33,452 nucleotides of DNA from Nostoc sp. UCD121 (GCF_014222285.1 NZ_JACKZS010000073.1:1-33452); one strand, 5' to 3'; shown: positions 14,935-23,958, counted from the stretch's first letter. Notes: generated by a model not told the origin, from the sequence alone. Numbers and translations are program-made.

Positions 14935-16446
14935 ATGGGTCAAGCTAGGATTTTAGTTGTTGAAGATGAAGTGATTGTTGCTAGAGCTATTTCTAGCCAA
15001 CTTAGTCAACTAGGTTATGTTGTTACGGGAACAGCTTCATCTGGAAAAGTTGCCATTGCTAAGGCATTGGAAACTCAACCAGAGTTAGTATTAATGGATA
15101 TTATTCTTAAAGGTGAAATGGACGGTATTGCTACTGCCAGCCATATTCGCGAGCAGTTAGATGTTCCTGTAATATTTTTAACTGCTTATGGTGATAATAA
15201 TACTTTAGAAAGAGCCAAAATTACCCAACCTTTTGGATACATTGTTAAACCATTTACTACAAAAGATTTAAAGATAGCAATTGAAATCGGTCTTTTAAAA
15301 CACCAGTTAGAGCGTGAACTACGGCAGAATCGAGATCAGTTGGCAACCCTTTTAAACTCAATAAGCGATGCTGTAATCGCTACAAATGAGCAGGGAAATG
15401 TGACATTTATGAATCCCGCAGCTGAGGTACTGACTGGCTGGCAGCAAAAAGATGCCTTAGGAAATGAGGCGACGAATATTTTTCATATTGTCGATGAAGC
15501 CACAGATACTATATTAGAAAACCCAGTGACAAAAGTGCTGCGGGAGCAGCAGGTTGTTTATTTAGAGGAATTCACATCTCTGATTAGAAGAGACGGAAAA
15601 AGAGTTCCAATTGGTGATAGTGCTTCGCCACTGAAGGGAGGGCCAGATAAAATCAATGGTGTAGTAGTTGTTTTCTGGGATCTTAGCGATCACCGCCAAA
15701 CAAAAGTGCTAGAGAAAGCATTAGAAAAGGAGCAAGAACTTAACCGTCTCAAGTCCTTATTTATCTCTACCGTATCTCATGAGTTTCGTAATCCTCTGAC
15801 TGTTATTCAAACGGCAGTAGAGCTTATAGAGATGAAAGGAGCAAATTTGACAGATGTAAAAAGAGGAATTTATTTAAAGCGAATTCAAGGTGCTGTGCAG
15901 TCTATGGAAAAACTCATGGAAGAAGTGCTGTTTGTGGGTCGAGCGGAGGCAAAAAAACTTGTATATAACCCTGCTCCACTTAACTTAGAGCAATTCTGTT
16001 TAGAGTTAATCAAAGATTTTTCTATTGTTGAAAGTAGCGTGTGTGAAATTGTTTTTACCTGTCATAGCGATCGCACTGACGCTGTAATGGATGAAGGACT
16101 ATTAAATTATATGTTCGGAAATCTCCTCTCAAATGCGATTAAATATTCTCCAAGAGGTGGCAAGATTGAGTTTAATTTAATATGCGATCCTATTAAGAAG
16201 TTAGCAATTTTTTATATTCAAGATCAAGGTATGGGCATTCCAGAAGCAGATCAAGCTAGACTTTTTGAATCATTTTACCGAGGCTCAAATGTCCAATCAA
16301 TTAAGGGTACTGGGTTAGGTTTAGTAATCGTTAAAAGGTGCGTTGATGCTCACAGGGGTCAAATTAGTGTTACAAGTCAAATTGGAGTTGGTACTACATT
16401 TACAGTAATTTTGCCCTTAAATTCCGATAGCTCAAGTGAAAGTTAG
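14935..16446 (+). CDS. Response-regulator/histidine-kinase hybrid, REC-PAS-HisKA-HATPase
   Basis: A 503-residue protein. An N-terminal receiver domain (1 to about 120) has the acidic pair E10/D11, phospho-acceptor D55 (LVLMDIIL), T in LTAYG and K in YIVKPF. A PAS domain follows (about 135-255), then a HisKA domain with H282 in STVSHEFRNPLT and an HATPase_c with N box (GNLLSNAIKYS), DQGMGIPEAD and GTGLGLVIVKRCV. The order, receiver first, fits an intermediate that takes a phosphoryl group from the upstream photoreceptor-like kinase and modulates its own kinase. The 7-bp gap after that gene supports one operon. The output partner is unknown; no DNA-binding regulator is adjacent. Confidence 0.92.
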   Translation: MGQARILVVEDEVIVARAISSQLSQLGYVVTGTASSGKVAIAKALETQPELVLMDIILKGEMDGIATASHIREQLDVPVIFLTAYGDNNTLERAKITQPFGYIVKPFTTKDLKIAIEIGLLKHQLERELRQNRDQLATLLNSISDAVIATNEQGNVTFMNPAAEVLTGWQQKDALGNEATNIFHIVDEATDTILENPVTKVLREQQVVYLEEFTSLIRRDGKRVPIGDSASPLKGGPDKINGVVVVFWDLSDHRQTKVLEKALEKEQELNRLKSLFISTVSHEFRNPLTVIQTAVELIEMKGANLTDVKRGIYLKRIQGAVQSMEKLMEEVLFVGRAEAKKLVYNPAPLNLEQFCLELIKDFSIVESSVCEIVFTCHSDRTDAVMDEGLLNYMFGNLLSNAIKYSPRGGKIEFNLICDPIKKLAIFYIQDQGMGIPEADQARLFESFYRGSNVQSIKGTGLGLVIVKRCVDAHRGQISVTSQIGVGTTFTVILPLNSDSSSES

Positions 16447-16660
16447 AGGTAGTTTTATTTTGAGAATCAAATTGATTATGAAATAACTTTTTTCAAGCAC
16501 TACAAATTACACTTTTGCTTAAAAAGTTGTGTTAGTGATGAAATGGCGATCGCTTCTTTTTCGCTAAAATTTCTCTGCAAAAATAGCAACATCAGTGTTT
16601 TTGCGAAGAATATTTCCAGATGCTAGTATTATTAATCGGGTTTATGTACGGGTATTTAGT

Positions 16661-17968
16661 ATGCTTCCCATAGAGACTGTTCTCAAAGATTCAGAGCAAG
16701 TCACTCGGTTGTTTTCTCATCTTGAATTTGATGGAAAAAAGCTTAATCATCAACCGGGTAGTGTATTGGGGAGTACTGCATTGATTGCAGGAACCACTGT
16801 TGGGGCTGGAATTCTCGCCCTACCAGCCGTTACTCTGCCGTCTGGTATTGTACCATCCACATCTGGACTGATTGCTGTTTGGCTCTACGCTTTAGTTTCA
16901 GGGTTATTGGTTGCAGAAGTTACCTTAAACACGATGCGAACAGAAGGGCGTGTAAGCATAGGTTTTTTGGGAGTTGTTGAGAAAATCCTTGGTAAGCTGG
17001 GAGCGCAAATGGCTGGCAGTGCATATTTATTTATGCATTATGCTCTCTTGGTGGCATACATCACCGAAGGTGGAAAGATTTTAGGATATGCGGCAGCAAA
17101 AATTTGGAGTGTGCAGATATTGCCGATGTGGATAGGTACAACGACTTTCACACTGTTATTTGGTGGCATTATGTATCTTGGGCGAGAAAAGTTTATTGAG
17201 AAATTAAACAGTGCCTTTGTCGGAATTGTCATCGTTTCTTTTTTGGGATTATTGTTTTTCGCAGGAAGGCATATTCAGAGTGCCCAACTCTTATTTCAGA
17301 ATTGGAGTGCCCTTGGTAGTGCTATTTCAGTGATGTCTGTGGCGCTATTTTTCCAAAACGTTGTGCCGTTAGTTGTTACGCAACTCGAAGGGGATGCCGG
17401 CAAAATTCGTCAGTCTATCTTAATTGGTTCTGTGATTCCTCTAATTATGTTCTTGGCGTGGAATGCCGTAATTTTAGGAAGCGTCAGTCCTGATATGCAA
17501 TATGGCACATCTGATGGTACTGTTTTTGACCCACTGCAAATTCTCCGAGCAGGCGATGCGGGAGAATGGTTAGGAGTTCTAGTATCTATTTTTTCAGAGT
17601 TTGCGATCGCCACATCATTCATTGGATTTGTATACGGATTGCTCGATTTGTTCGGAGATATTTTTCTTGCACAGAGCCAGCTTTCTAACCGTTTCCCCCT
17701 GTATTCACTGGTTCTTTTCCCGCCGATGACTCTCGGAACGCTCAATCCCAGCATCTTTTTTACTGCTCTAGATTACACTGGAACGTTCAGTATCTCAGTT
17801 CTGGGTGGAATAATTCCGGCGTTAATGAGTTGGAAGCAACGTCAAGAACAAGAAAACTCAGATAGCACAAATCAACTACTCGTGCCTGGTGGAAAGTTGA
17901 CACTCATTGTAATGATTGGAGTGGCATTAACCATGATGGGAAGACAAATTCTAGCGATCGCAACTTAA
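16661..17968 (+). CDS. Aromatic amino acid permease (Trp/Tyr permease family)
   Basis: An integral membrane transporter with about eleven hydrophobic segments. The first carries the family signature GSTALIAGTTVGAGILALPA, like TyrP, Mtr and TnaB of enterobacteria, which import tryptophan or tyrosine with protons. Counted from the ATG at 16661 it has 435 residues; an in-frame GTG at 16595 would add 22 basic residues and give 457, but this extension has no clear counterpart in the family, so the ATG is preferred. It stands alone between the kinase pair and rnhA. Substrate choice among the aromatic amino acids cannot be read from the sequence. Confidence 0.83.
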   Translation: MLPIETVLKDSEQVTRLFSHLEFDGKKLNHQPGSVLGSTALIAGTTVGAGILALPAVTLPSGIVPSTSGLIAVWLYALVSGLLVAEVTLNTMRTEGRVSIGFLGVVEKILGKLGAQMAGSAYLFMHYALLVAYITEGGKILGYAAAKIWSVQILPMWIGTTTFTLLFGGIMYLGREKFIEKLNSAFVGIVIVSFLGLLFFAGRHIQSAQLLFQNWSALGSAISVMSVALFFQNVVPLVVTQLEGDAGKIRQSILIGSVIPLIMFLAWNAVILGSVSPDMQYGTSDGTVFDPLQILRAGDAGEWLGVLVSIFSEFAIATSFIGFVYGLLDLFGDIFLAQSQLSNRFPLYSLVLFPPMTLGTLNPSIFFTALDYTGTFSISVLGGIIPALMSWKQRQEQENSDSTNQLLVPGGKLTLIVMIGVALTMMGRQILAIAT

Positions 17969-18189
17969 AAAAGTTTATCAGTAGCACAGCGATCGCACTA
18001 GCAACCAACCAAATCGCATCTTCCATTTTAACGTATCGCGTTTTGTGAAGCATTGTTCCTGGAATACTAACCAGTATAATAACCTGCATATTCTTTACAA
18101 AAATTCGCCGCTAATCACTCTTGGCTTTGCGTCCTTCTCTGACGAGACGCTGCGCGAATGCAGTCCTTTGCGGTTCGATATCCTAAACC

Positions 18190-19098
18190 ATGTCCACTCA
18201 ACCCACAATCCAAAGTATATACACCGATGGTGCTTGCACCGGGAACCCTGGCCCTGGTGGTTGGGGAGTTGTCGTCTACTTTAGCGATGGCTCAATCCAC
18301 GAAATGGGCGATGCATCGCCTCATACCACCAATAATAAAATGGAAATGCAAGCTGCGATCGCAGCCCTCCAATTTCTGCAAACATCTCAACAAACCCAAG
18401 CAATCACCCTCCATACCGATAGCGAATACCTGATTAACTGCGTAACCAAGTGGGTGAAAGGCTGGAAAAAGAAAGGCTGGAAAAAGTCAGATGGTAAACC
18501 CGTCCAAAACCAAGAGCTTTTGGAAACTCTTGATGAACTCAATACCCAACAGGTAAAATGGCAACACGTCAGGGGACATTCTGGTAACATAGGTAACGAA
18601 CGTTGTGATGTGATCGCTCGCACTTATGCTAGTGGCAAAATCCCCTCGCTACAACAATTCACTTCTACAAATTTTTATAAATCTTTACCTTCCACAAATG
18701 AACTAAATGTAGCAAAAGTAGCTGATTATGAAAAAAAGTCTCGAATAATTAACCAAAGTCCCCAAGAAATCAGTACTTCTGCACTAGAAATAACCGTTAT
18801 GGAACCATCAACTGGGCCTACTGCGGCCGCTATCGATGAAAAACCGGCAGAAATCAGGGTTTCACAACTCCGCAGCTTGGTCGAAACTCTGCGTATCGCT
18901 GACGAAATTTCCGAAAAAGGCTACTTAATCACCAGTTCTGAGTTAGCAGACTTGATGGATGTCCACGCCAGCGCTGTTACCAGTCGGGGAGATCAATGGC
19001 GCTGGCGAAACTGGATAGTGTCACGGGTACGCCGTGAAGGAAATCAAATTCTTTGGGAACTGGAACGCGGGGATCAAGTAGGAGGTGAAGAGGAGTAG
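18190..19098 (+). CDS. rnhA: Ribonuclease HI with cyanobacterial C-terminal extension
   Basis: A 302-residue protein, about twice the usual RNase HI length. The N-terminal 155 residues are a complete type 1 RNase H that cuts RNA in RNA-DNA hybrids: D13 (YTDGACTGNPGPGGWG), E52 (NKMEMQAA), D77 (HTDSEY), H130 (VRGHSGN) and D140 (NERCDVIAR), with the basic handle KGWKKKGWKKSDGK. A polar linker (about 160-220) leads to a compact second domain (about 225-295: SLVETLRIADEISEKGYLI, LADLMDVHASAVTSRG, RWRNWIVSRVRREGNQILWE) that looks helical and winged-helix-like. I recall similar segments in other cyanobacterial proteins, but its function is unknown; DNA or RNA binding is a guess. Confidence 0.92.
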   Translation: MSTQPTIQSIYTDGACTGNPGPGGWGVVVYFSDGSIHEMGDASPHTTNNKMEMQAAIAALQFLQTSQQTQAITLHTDSEYLINCVTKWVKGWKKKGWKKSDGKPVQNQELLETLDELNTQQVKWQHVRGHSGNIGNERCDVIARTYASGKIPSLQQFTSTNFYKSLPSTNELNVAKVADYEKKSRIINQSPQEISTSALEITVMEPSTGPTAAAIDEKPAEIRVSQLRSLVETLRIADEISEKGYLITSSELADLMDVHASAVTSRGDQWRWRNWIVSRVRREGNQILWELERGDQVGGEEE

Positions 19099-19150
19099 GG
19101 AATGGGCAGGGGGCAGGGGGAGCAGGGGAGAATATTTAATAATCAATGCC

Positions 19151-19185
19151 ATTCCCCATTCCCCATTCCCAATTCCCAATTCCCC
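19151..19185. repeat. Heptanucleotide STRR, 5 x ATTCCC(C/A)
   Basis: Five head-to-tail heptamers (ATTCCCC twice, ATTCCCA twice, ATTCCCC) lie between rnhA and cruG and end one base before the cruG stop codon. A G-rich stretch at 19098-19130 (GGGCAGGGGGCAGGGGGAG) precedes them. Confidence 0.8.
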
Positions 19186-19186
19186 A

Positions 19187-20425
19187 CTATATATATTTGC
19201 GTCCTCGCCACTCGCGTGGCTTGTGGAACGCAGATAAGAAGATTCGCAGAACAGCTAGGGGATCAGCTAAAGGGGAAAGCCAGAATAACCAGCCACCTTT
19301 AGCACTTTTGCGATCGTAGGAAGGTGCGATCGCAATTAGCATCGCAAAGCGAATCACCACCAAGAATAAATTCAGTCCCAGTAGAAGAAGTAGGGGAGTG
19401 GGTAGAGACGCGATTAATCGCGTCTCTAGCGAGTACAAGAGTGAGGGAGAAATCAATAAAAAACTGAGGACAATTAAAAGGGGTAGACCTTGAACAGATG
19501 TGAGTAGCCATAAATCTCCCCACAACTGCGAACGAGAAGTTGCATCTTTAAGATCGAGACTCCGCCCCCATTCCTTCCACGTCTCCATCGCCCCCTCATA
19601 CATTCGTACTTTCAGTACTTTTGCACCATCTAAAAAGCCCACTTTATACCCAAGAGTTGCAATATTTCGTGCCAAGGTGACATCATCGCAAAAAGAACCA
19701 CTTGCGCTGCTGTAACCACCCACAGCAGCTAAAACGGAGCGACGACACAAAAAACACTGCCCATTTGCCATCACCCGTTCAGGCTGCTCTGCATTAATGC
19801 CAGCAGGGTCAAATCGGTAAAGTAAAGTCATCAACAAAGCTGGTTGTAGCCAGCATTCCCCTGGATATTTGAGGATAAACTGGGGCGAAAGGGAAACTAA
19901 GTCATAGCCTTGTGCTTCGGCCGTCTTCACTAAACCCGCAACCAAACCAGGATGTGGTTGAATATCAGCATCCAGCCCCAAAAACCACTGGCTCCCCTCA
20001 GCGCTATATAGAAAACCGTTGTGCAACGCCCAAGGCCGCCCCACCCAACCAGAAGGTAAGGGATCATCTGTCATCACACGAAAGCGCGGATCTTTTTGCT
20101 GTGTAGCTTTTACTAAGTCGGGTGTACCATCACTGGAGTTGCTATCTACAACAAGAATTTCCCGAACTTCGTAGCTTTGCTGACTTAAACCAGCTAACAG
20201 AGGGCTAATGCGAAGCGCTTCGTTCAGTGTGGGAACTACGACACTAACCTTACCTAAAAGCTCTGGCGTTGGCTGTTGCGGTTTTATTGGTGGCAGCCTT
20301 CTTGGCCCCTTTAGCAGGCGCGAAAACAGAATCGCCGTTGCTGGTACTTGGATAAGTAGCAATAAAAAGGATATGGCACTTTCTACTATTAAAGCGTTAT
20401 CTACTGTTGTCAAAATACTTATCAA
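19187..20425 (-). CDS. cruG: Carotenoid 2'-O-glycosyltransferase CruG (GT2 family)
   Basis: A 412-residue membrane glycosyltransferase. A hydrophobic N-terminal segment (about 13-35) precedes a GT2 domain with SVVVPTLNEALRISPLL, the nucleotide-binding VVDSNSSDGT, DxD in LGLDADIQPH, and the CDDVTLARNI acidic motif; two or more hydrophobic segments end the chain. It is co-oriented with and 146 bp downstream of cruF, as in Synechococcus 7002 where CruF and CruG make and glycosylate myxol for myxoxanthophyll. The sugar is not predictable. A 26-bp palindromic repeat is embedded in frame near residue 333. General GT2 is certain; CruG rests on homology and the neighbour. Confidence 0.85.
   Translation of the reverse strand: MISILTTVDNALIVESAISFLLLLIQVPATAILFSRLLKGPRRLPPIKPQQPTPELLGKVSVVVPTLNEALRISPLLAGLSQQSYEVREILVVDSNSSDGTPDLVKATQQKDPRFRVMTDDPLPSGWVGRPWALHNGFLYSAEGSQWFLGLDADIQPHPGLVAGLVKTAEAQGYDLVSLSPQFILKYPGECWLQPALLMTLLYRFDPAGINAEQPERVMANGQCFLCRRSVLAAVGGYSSASGSFCDDVTLARNIATLGYKVGFLDGAKVLKVRMYEGAMETWKEWGRSLDLKDATSRSQLWGDLWLLTSVQGLPLLIVLSFLLISPSLLYSLETRLIASLPTPLLLLLGLNLFLVVIRFAMLIAIAPSYDRKSAKGGWLFWLSPLADPLAVLRIFLSAFHKPREWRGRKYI
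19403..19428. repeat. Palindromic repeat inside the cruG coding sequence
   Basis: A perfect 26-bp palindrome (half-site TAGAGACGCGATT) lies within cruG and is translated as part of a SLETRLIASL stretch between hydrophobic segments. It shares its TAGAGACG core with the intergenic palindrome at 10340-10370, so it looks like a copy of the same repeat family inserted in frame. Confidence 0.75.
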
Positions 20426-20448
20426 TTAAAAGTGCGACTATACAAAAT

Positions 20449-20524
20449 AAATGGGAAATGGGAAATGGGAAATGGGAATTGGGAATTGGGAATTGGGAAT
20501 TGCTAATCCCTAATCCCTAATCCC
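20449..20524. repeat. Compound heptanucleotide STRR array
   Basis: The cruF-cruG gap is filled by tandem heptamers: four AAATGGG (20449-20476), three AATTGGG (20477-20497), one broken unit, then three TAATCCC (20504-20524). CCATTTCCCATTCC-like degenerate units follow to about 20560. This is the longest tandem array in the window and lies within the presumed cruF-cruG transcript. Confidence 0.9.
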
Positions 20525-20571
20525 TGTTACTCTATTCCCCATTCTCCATTTCCCATTCCGCAATTTCTAAG

Positions 20572-21480
20572 CTATTTCAAGGCAACTTCAACCTTTGCTA
20601 CTGATACTTCTTTGCTTACTGGTTCAACAGCAACTTGAGCGGGTGTGGTTGAACTCCTTAACCACAACGCCACGGCGGGAACCACACCAAGCAATAAACC
20701 GAGCAATACAGGAATGGAGAAGCCAGCAGCTAAACTTAATCCGGCGGCGAAGGCAAAGTTAGTCAAATAAACGACTAAGGGTAGATTGAGTTGCGATCGC
20801 TCTAATTTAATCGATGTGTTTCTCCATAACAAGCCTGCCACACTCATAAACAGGGCGCTAGTGCCAAACCAACCTGCATAGTTCTGGTAAGGTGTGCCAA
20901 AGAAAGCTCCTGGTTGTTCCCAATACCAAAAAGGCAGAGAAGTTTGACTCATAGCTGGCTCAAGGGCAAAATCCCAGCAAGTGAAGAGTAAAGCACCAAC
21001 AGCTATAGCCGCAATATGGCGACCCCAACTGGGTTTTTGAGCCACTTTTAAACCAATTCTCGCAATTAAATAAGACGACAGCCCAACATAGAACCAAGAC
21101 AAAGGGATTGTGAAAGGAACTAGCCCTGCAATCTTATAACCCAAGCCACTCAAGTAGCTATAATCTCCAAATGGAAAACCTGTGCTGGTTCCCAGTAGTT
21201 CACTTCCCAAAGAGATAAGCATAGCCGGCAGCATAAATGCTAGCCAAGTTCCCAATCCCAGCGTCCGGTAAGCATAAATAGAGACAGCTATTGTCCCCAA
21301 GATAATATCAACTACACCGCCGCCTGCCATACTTAACTGTACGGCAGTTTCTCCAACCTGCGATAAGTTGAAAATTATGTCGGCATTAGGTATGACCAGT
21401 AGCATCCCTACCAGTCCGAAGGCTTTTGACACGATATGACCAATCAGGCATACGCGCTCAACGATAACAAGTTGTCTCAT
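20572..21480 (-). CDS. cruF: Carotenoid 1',2'-hydratase CruF
   Basis: A 302-residue polytopic membrane protein of the carotenoid biosynthesis (former DUF422) family, with about seven hydrophobic segments. Recognisable parts are the GSELLGTSTGFPFGDYSYLS segment, CWDFALEPAMS and PFWYWEQPGAFFGTPYQNYAGW. CruF adds water across the psi end of gamma-carotene-type precursors on the way to myxol and myxoxanthophyll, a carotenoid glycoside of cyanobacterial membranes. A good Shine-Dalgarno (AAGGA) precedes the ATG. The cruG gene follows on the same strand, which supports the assignment. The C-terminal 40 residues are polar and variable. Confidence 0.88.
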   Translation of the reverse strand: MRQLVIVERVCLIGHIVSKAFGLVGMLLVIPNADIIFNLSQVGETAVQLSMAGGGVVDIILGTIAVSIYAYRTLGLGTWLAFMLPAMLISLGSELLGTSTGFPFGDYSYLSGLGYKIAGLVPFTIPLSWFYVGLSSYLIARIGLKVAQKPSWGRHIAAIAVGALLFTCWDFALEPAMSQTSLPFWYWEQPGAFFGTPYQNYAGWFGTSALFMSVAGLLWRNTSIKLERSQLNLPLVVYLTNFAFAAGLSLAAGFSIPVLLGLLLGVVPAVALWLRSSTTPAQVAVEPVSKEVSVAKVEVALK

Positions 21481-21897
21481 GATAATTCCTTAACAAGATG
21501 TGACACGCGGCTACTCGGCTGCTAACAGTTTACAAATGTTTAACAACATATTTAAATACTTTGTGCCGCAATTCTCTACAAACTTGTTTGGCTTTCTTGG
21601 GAAGAGCATAACAGCCGATTGATTGAAGCTATAAGAAATATGATGATAAACCTACTAGTTTAAGCTATATATTCAAAATCTACATAATTCCATCTGCAAA
21701 AAATTCTGGTTTCTTGTCCTACTGATACCCGTATGATAAAAAATTCCTTCCATGCAGGGATCTCATTGAGTGAAGAAAACTATTATAAATTAACTAAGCT
21801 CTAAAGTGAAGAATGATACATTGATGCCAGAAAATTAGGCCAGGGAATACAAATTATACCGTAATCTAGAAGTTGTCGATGAATAACTTCTAACTTA
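21481..21897. other. Divergent intergenic region, cruF / potD
   Basis: This 417-bp AT-rich stretch must contain the promoters of the divergent cruF and potD genes. I see no ORF, RNA gene, strong hairpin or repeat in it, and no unambiguous -35/-10 pair. Confidence 0.5.
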
Positions 21898-22983
21898 ATG
21901 GCTAACAGACGGCGATTTTTAAAAGGGGTGGCAGCACTTTCTAGCTTATCTTTAGCTGGTTGTGGCTGGAGACTGGCTGAAGTCCGTGCTAATTCTAATA
22001 CGAATGGTCAACGTGACCAACTTTATGTCTTTACCTGGACACAATATACTGACAACCAATTACTGAGAACTTTTAGCACTCAAACTGGCATGAAAGTGCT
22101 GGCAGATGTGTATGATTCCAATGATGTCATGCTGGCCAAGTTGCAAGCTGGAGGTGGTGGCATTTACAGCATCATCAATCCATCTGATTACATGGTGCAG
22201 AAGATGGTAAACAAAGGTTTGTTAACAGAGATAAATCACGATCGCTTAATCGGTTTAGAGAATTTATTCCCCCGATTTCAGAATCCTAGCTATGACCCCA
22301 ATAACCGATATAGCATCCCTTTTAACTGGGGGACAACAGGTTTGCTTTACAATTCTGAAAAAATCAAAGATGCACCACAAGACTGGGATTACCTTTGGCA
22401 GAACCAAGAAAAACTTAATCAACGGATGACCTTGCTTAATGATGTTCGAGAAGTTATGGGTGCAACCTTACGGATGCTAGGTTATTCTTACAACTCCAAA
22501 AACGAACAAGAAATCAAACAAGCTTATGAAAAGTTGAAGGTGCTAAAACCTGCGATCGCGCGTTTTGACACTGACGCTTGGCAAAATCAAATTCTGGCAG
22601 GAGATTTGCTATTAGCAATGTGCTATTCAGCAGACGCAGTAAAAATTGCTCAAGAAAACCCTAAACTCAAATATGTGATTCCTCGCAGTGGTTCTTCATT
22701 ATGGACAGACACTATTGTTATTCCGAAAACAGCCCCTAATTTAGCTGGAGCTTATGCTTGGATCAATATGATTTTGCAACCAGAATTAGCAGCCCAAATC
22801 AGTCAACGCTTGAGTATTTCTACGCCTAATAGGGCTGGATTTGAGCAATTACCAAAAATAATCCAAGACAATGCTAATTTATTTCCCGCAGAATCACTTT
22901 TAGCAAACTGTGAACGTGTTACTCCTGTAGGAGACTTTGAAGAGGTTTACGATCGCTATTGGACTCAATTAACTAGCAGTTAA
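21898..22983 (+). CDS. potD: Spermidine/putrescine ABC transporter substrate-binding protein
   Basis: A 361-residue extracellular solute-binding protein of the PotD/PotF family, which captures polyamines for import. The N terminus has twin arginines (RRRFLKG, residues 4-10) and a lipobox LAGC with lipidation Cys22, so it is probably a lipoprotein exported by the Tat or Sec route. Family stretches include LYVFTWTQYTDNQLL, the DVMLAKLQAGGGGIYSIINPSDYMV hinge, and PFNWGTTGLLYN. The permease gene follows by 27 bp. Polyamine specificity is inferred from the family; related proteins bind other cationic compounds. Confidence 0.88.
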   Translation: MANRRRFLKGVAALSSLSLAGCGWRLAEVRANSNTNGQRDQLYVFTWTQYTDNQLLRTFSTQTGMKVLADVYDSNDVMLAKLQAGGGGIYSIINPSDYMVQKMVNKGLLTEINHDRLIGLENLFPRFQNPSYDPNNRYSIPFNWGTTGLLYNSEKIKDAPQDWDYLWQNQEKLNQRMTLLNDVREVMGATLRMLGYSYNSKNEQEIKQAYEKLKVLKPAIARFDTDAWQNQILAGDLLLAMCYSADAVKIAQENPKLKYVIPRSGSSLWTDTIVIPKTAPNLAGAYAWINMILQPELAAQISQRLSISTPNRAGFEQLPKIIQDNANLFPAESLLANCERVTPVGDFEEVYDRYWTQLTSS

Positions 22984-23010
22984 AATAGTTAGCAGTTAGA
23001 TTTATAAATA

Positions 23011-23904
23011 ATGAATATTGAAAAAAATGGGATTTCCCAAATAGAAAAATTGCCTCGCCTGCGAGGAAATTGGCTGCAACCTCTGATATTACTTGCACCA
23101 TCGGGGATTTGGTTATTACTTTTGTTGGTGCTGCCAACTTTGATAATTTTCGAGTTAAGTTTAGTTGCAGACATCCGACCAGGAGATTTGGTTAATCCCA
23201 ACGGCATCCAAAACTACATCCGAATATTTGACCCCCTTTACTTACAAGTAATTGTGCGATCGCTATTTTTTGCGTTGGGCACTACAATAATTTGTTTAAT
23301 TTTAGGCTTCCCTGTCGCCTATTGGATTGCTCAAATAGCACCGCTACGTTGGCGTAATTTGCTGCTATTAGGCTTTGTTTTGCCTTTGTGGACTTCATCG
23401 TTACTTCGCTCTTATGCTTGGATTACGATTCTTCGTCCTACTGGTTTGTTGAACAGTTTACTCAGCACTTTAGGCTTGCCTACTTTGCAATTACTCAACC
23501 AGAGTCAAGCTGTATTTATTGGTATGAGTTACAGCTTGTTACCCTATATGGTTTTGATTTTATATGCTTCTCTCGAAAAGCTAGACAAGCGGTTGTTAGA
23601 AGCGGCGGCTGATTTAGGTGCAAATCCGATGGAAACTTTTTTCCAGGTAACTGTACCGCAAATTCTGCCTGGAATTACAGCTGCTTCTATGCTTGTATTC
23701 ATCACAGGCTTGGGGGATTTTGTCGATCCAGAATTACTTGGTGGTGCTTCTAGTATGACGGCAGCGCGGTTAGTTTATAACCAGTTTCTAGGAGCCACCC
23801 AAAATTGGGGGTTTGGTTCCGCTTTAAGTATGACGTTAATTTTGCTTGTTAGTATTGCGATCGCACTTTTAATTAAGTTTGGCGAACCTGCACCCAAACG
23901 CTAA
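23011..23904 (+). CDS. potB: Polyamine ABC transporter permease, PotB-like
   Basis: A 297-residue inner-membrane permease with six hydrophobic segments. The cytoplasmic EAA loop that docks the ATPase is present near residues 197-225 (EAAADLGANPMETFFQVTVP QILPG in continuous text). The N-terminal segment and the large first periplasmic loop fit PotB (binding-protein-dependent transport inner membrane component) rather than PotC. It lies directly behind the potD gene in one likely operon. The second permease PotC and ATPase PotA do not follow; the next gene is unrelated, so this half-system must use components encoded elsewhere or work as a homodimeric channel. Confidence 0.87.
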   Translation: MNIEKNGISQIEKLPRLRGNWLQPLILLAPSGIWLLLLLVLPTLIIFELSLVADIRPGDLVNPNGIQNYIRIFDPLYLQVIVRSLFFALGTTIICLILGFPVAYWIAQIAPLRWRNLLLLGFVLPLWTSSLLRSYAWITILRPTGLLNSLLSTLGLPTLQLLNQSQAVFIGMSYSLLPYMVLILYASLEKLDKRLLEAAADLGANPMETFFQVTVPQILPGITAASMLVFITGLGDFVDPELLGGASSMTAARLVYNQFLGATQNWGFGSALSMTLILLVSIAIALLIKFGEPAPKR

Positions 23905-23921
23905 ACTTTTGGTCGCTCATT

Positions 23922-23927
23922 TATAAT
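23922..23927 (+). promoter_or_regulatory. Possible -10 element of the Uma2 gene
   Basis: TATAAT lies 31 bp ahead of the Uma2 start codon, in the 54-bp gap after potB. No clear -35 hexamer is seen at the normal distance, so this is tentative. Confidence 0.3.
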
Positions 23928-23958
23928 AGGGGCATCAAACGCCAGCGAGACAACGGTT

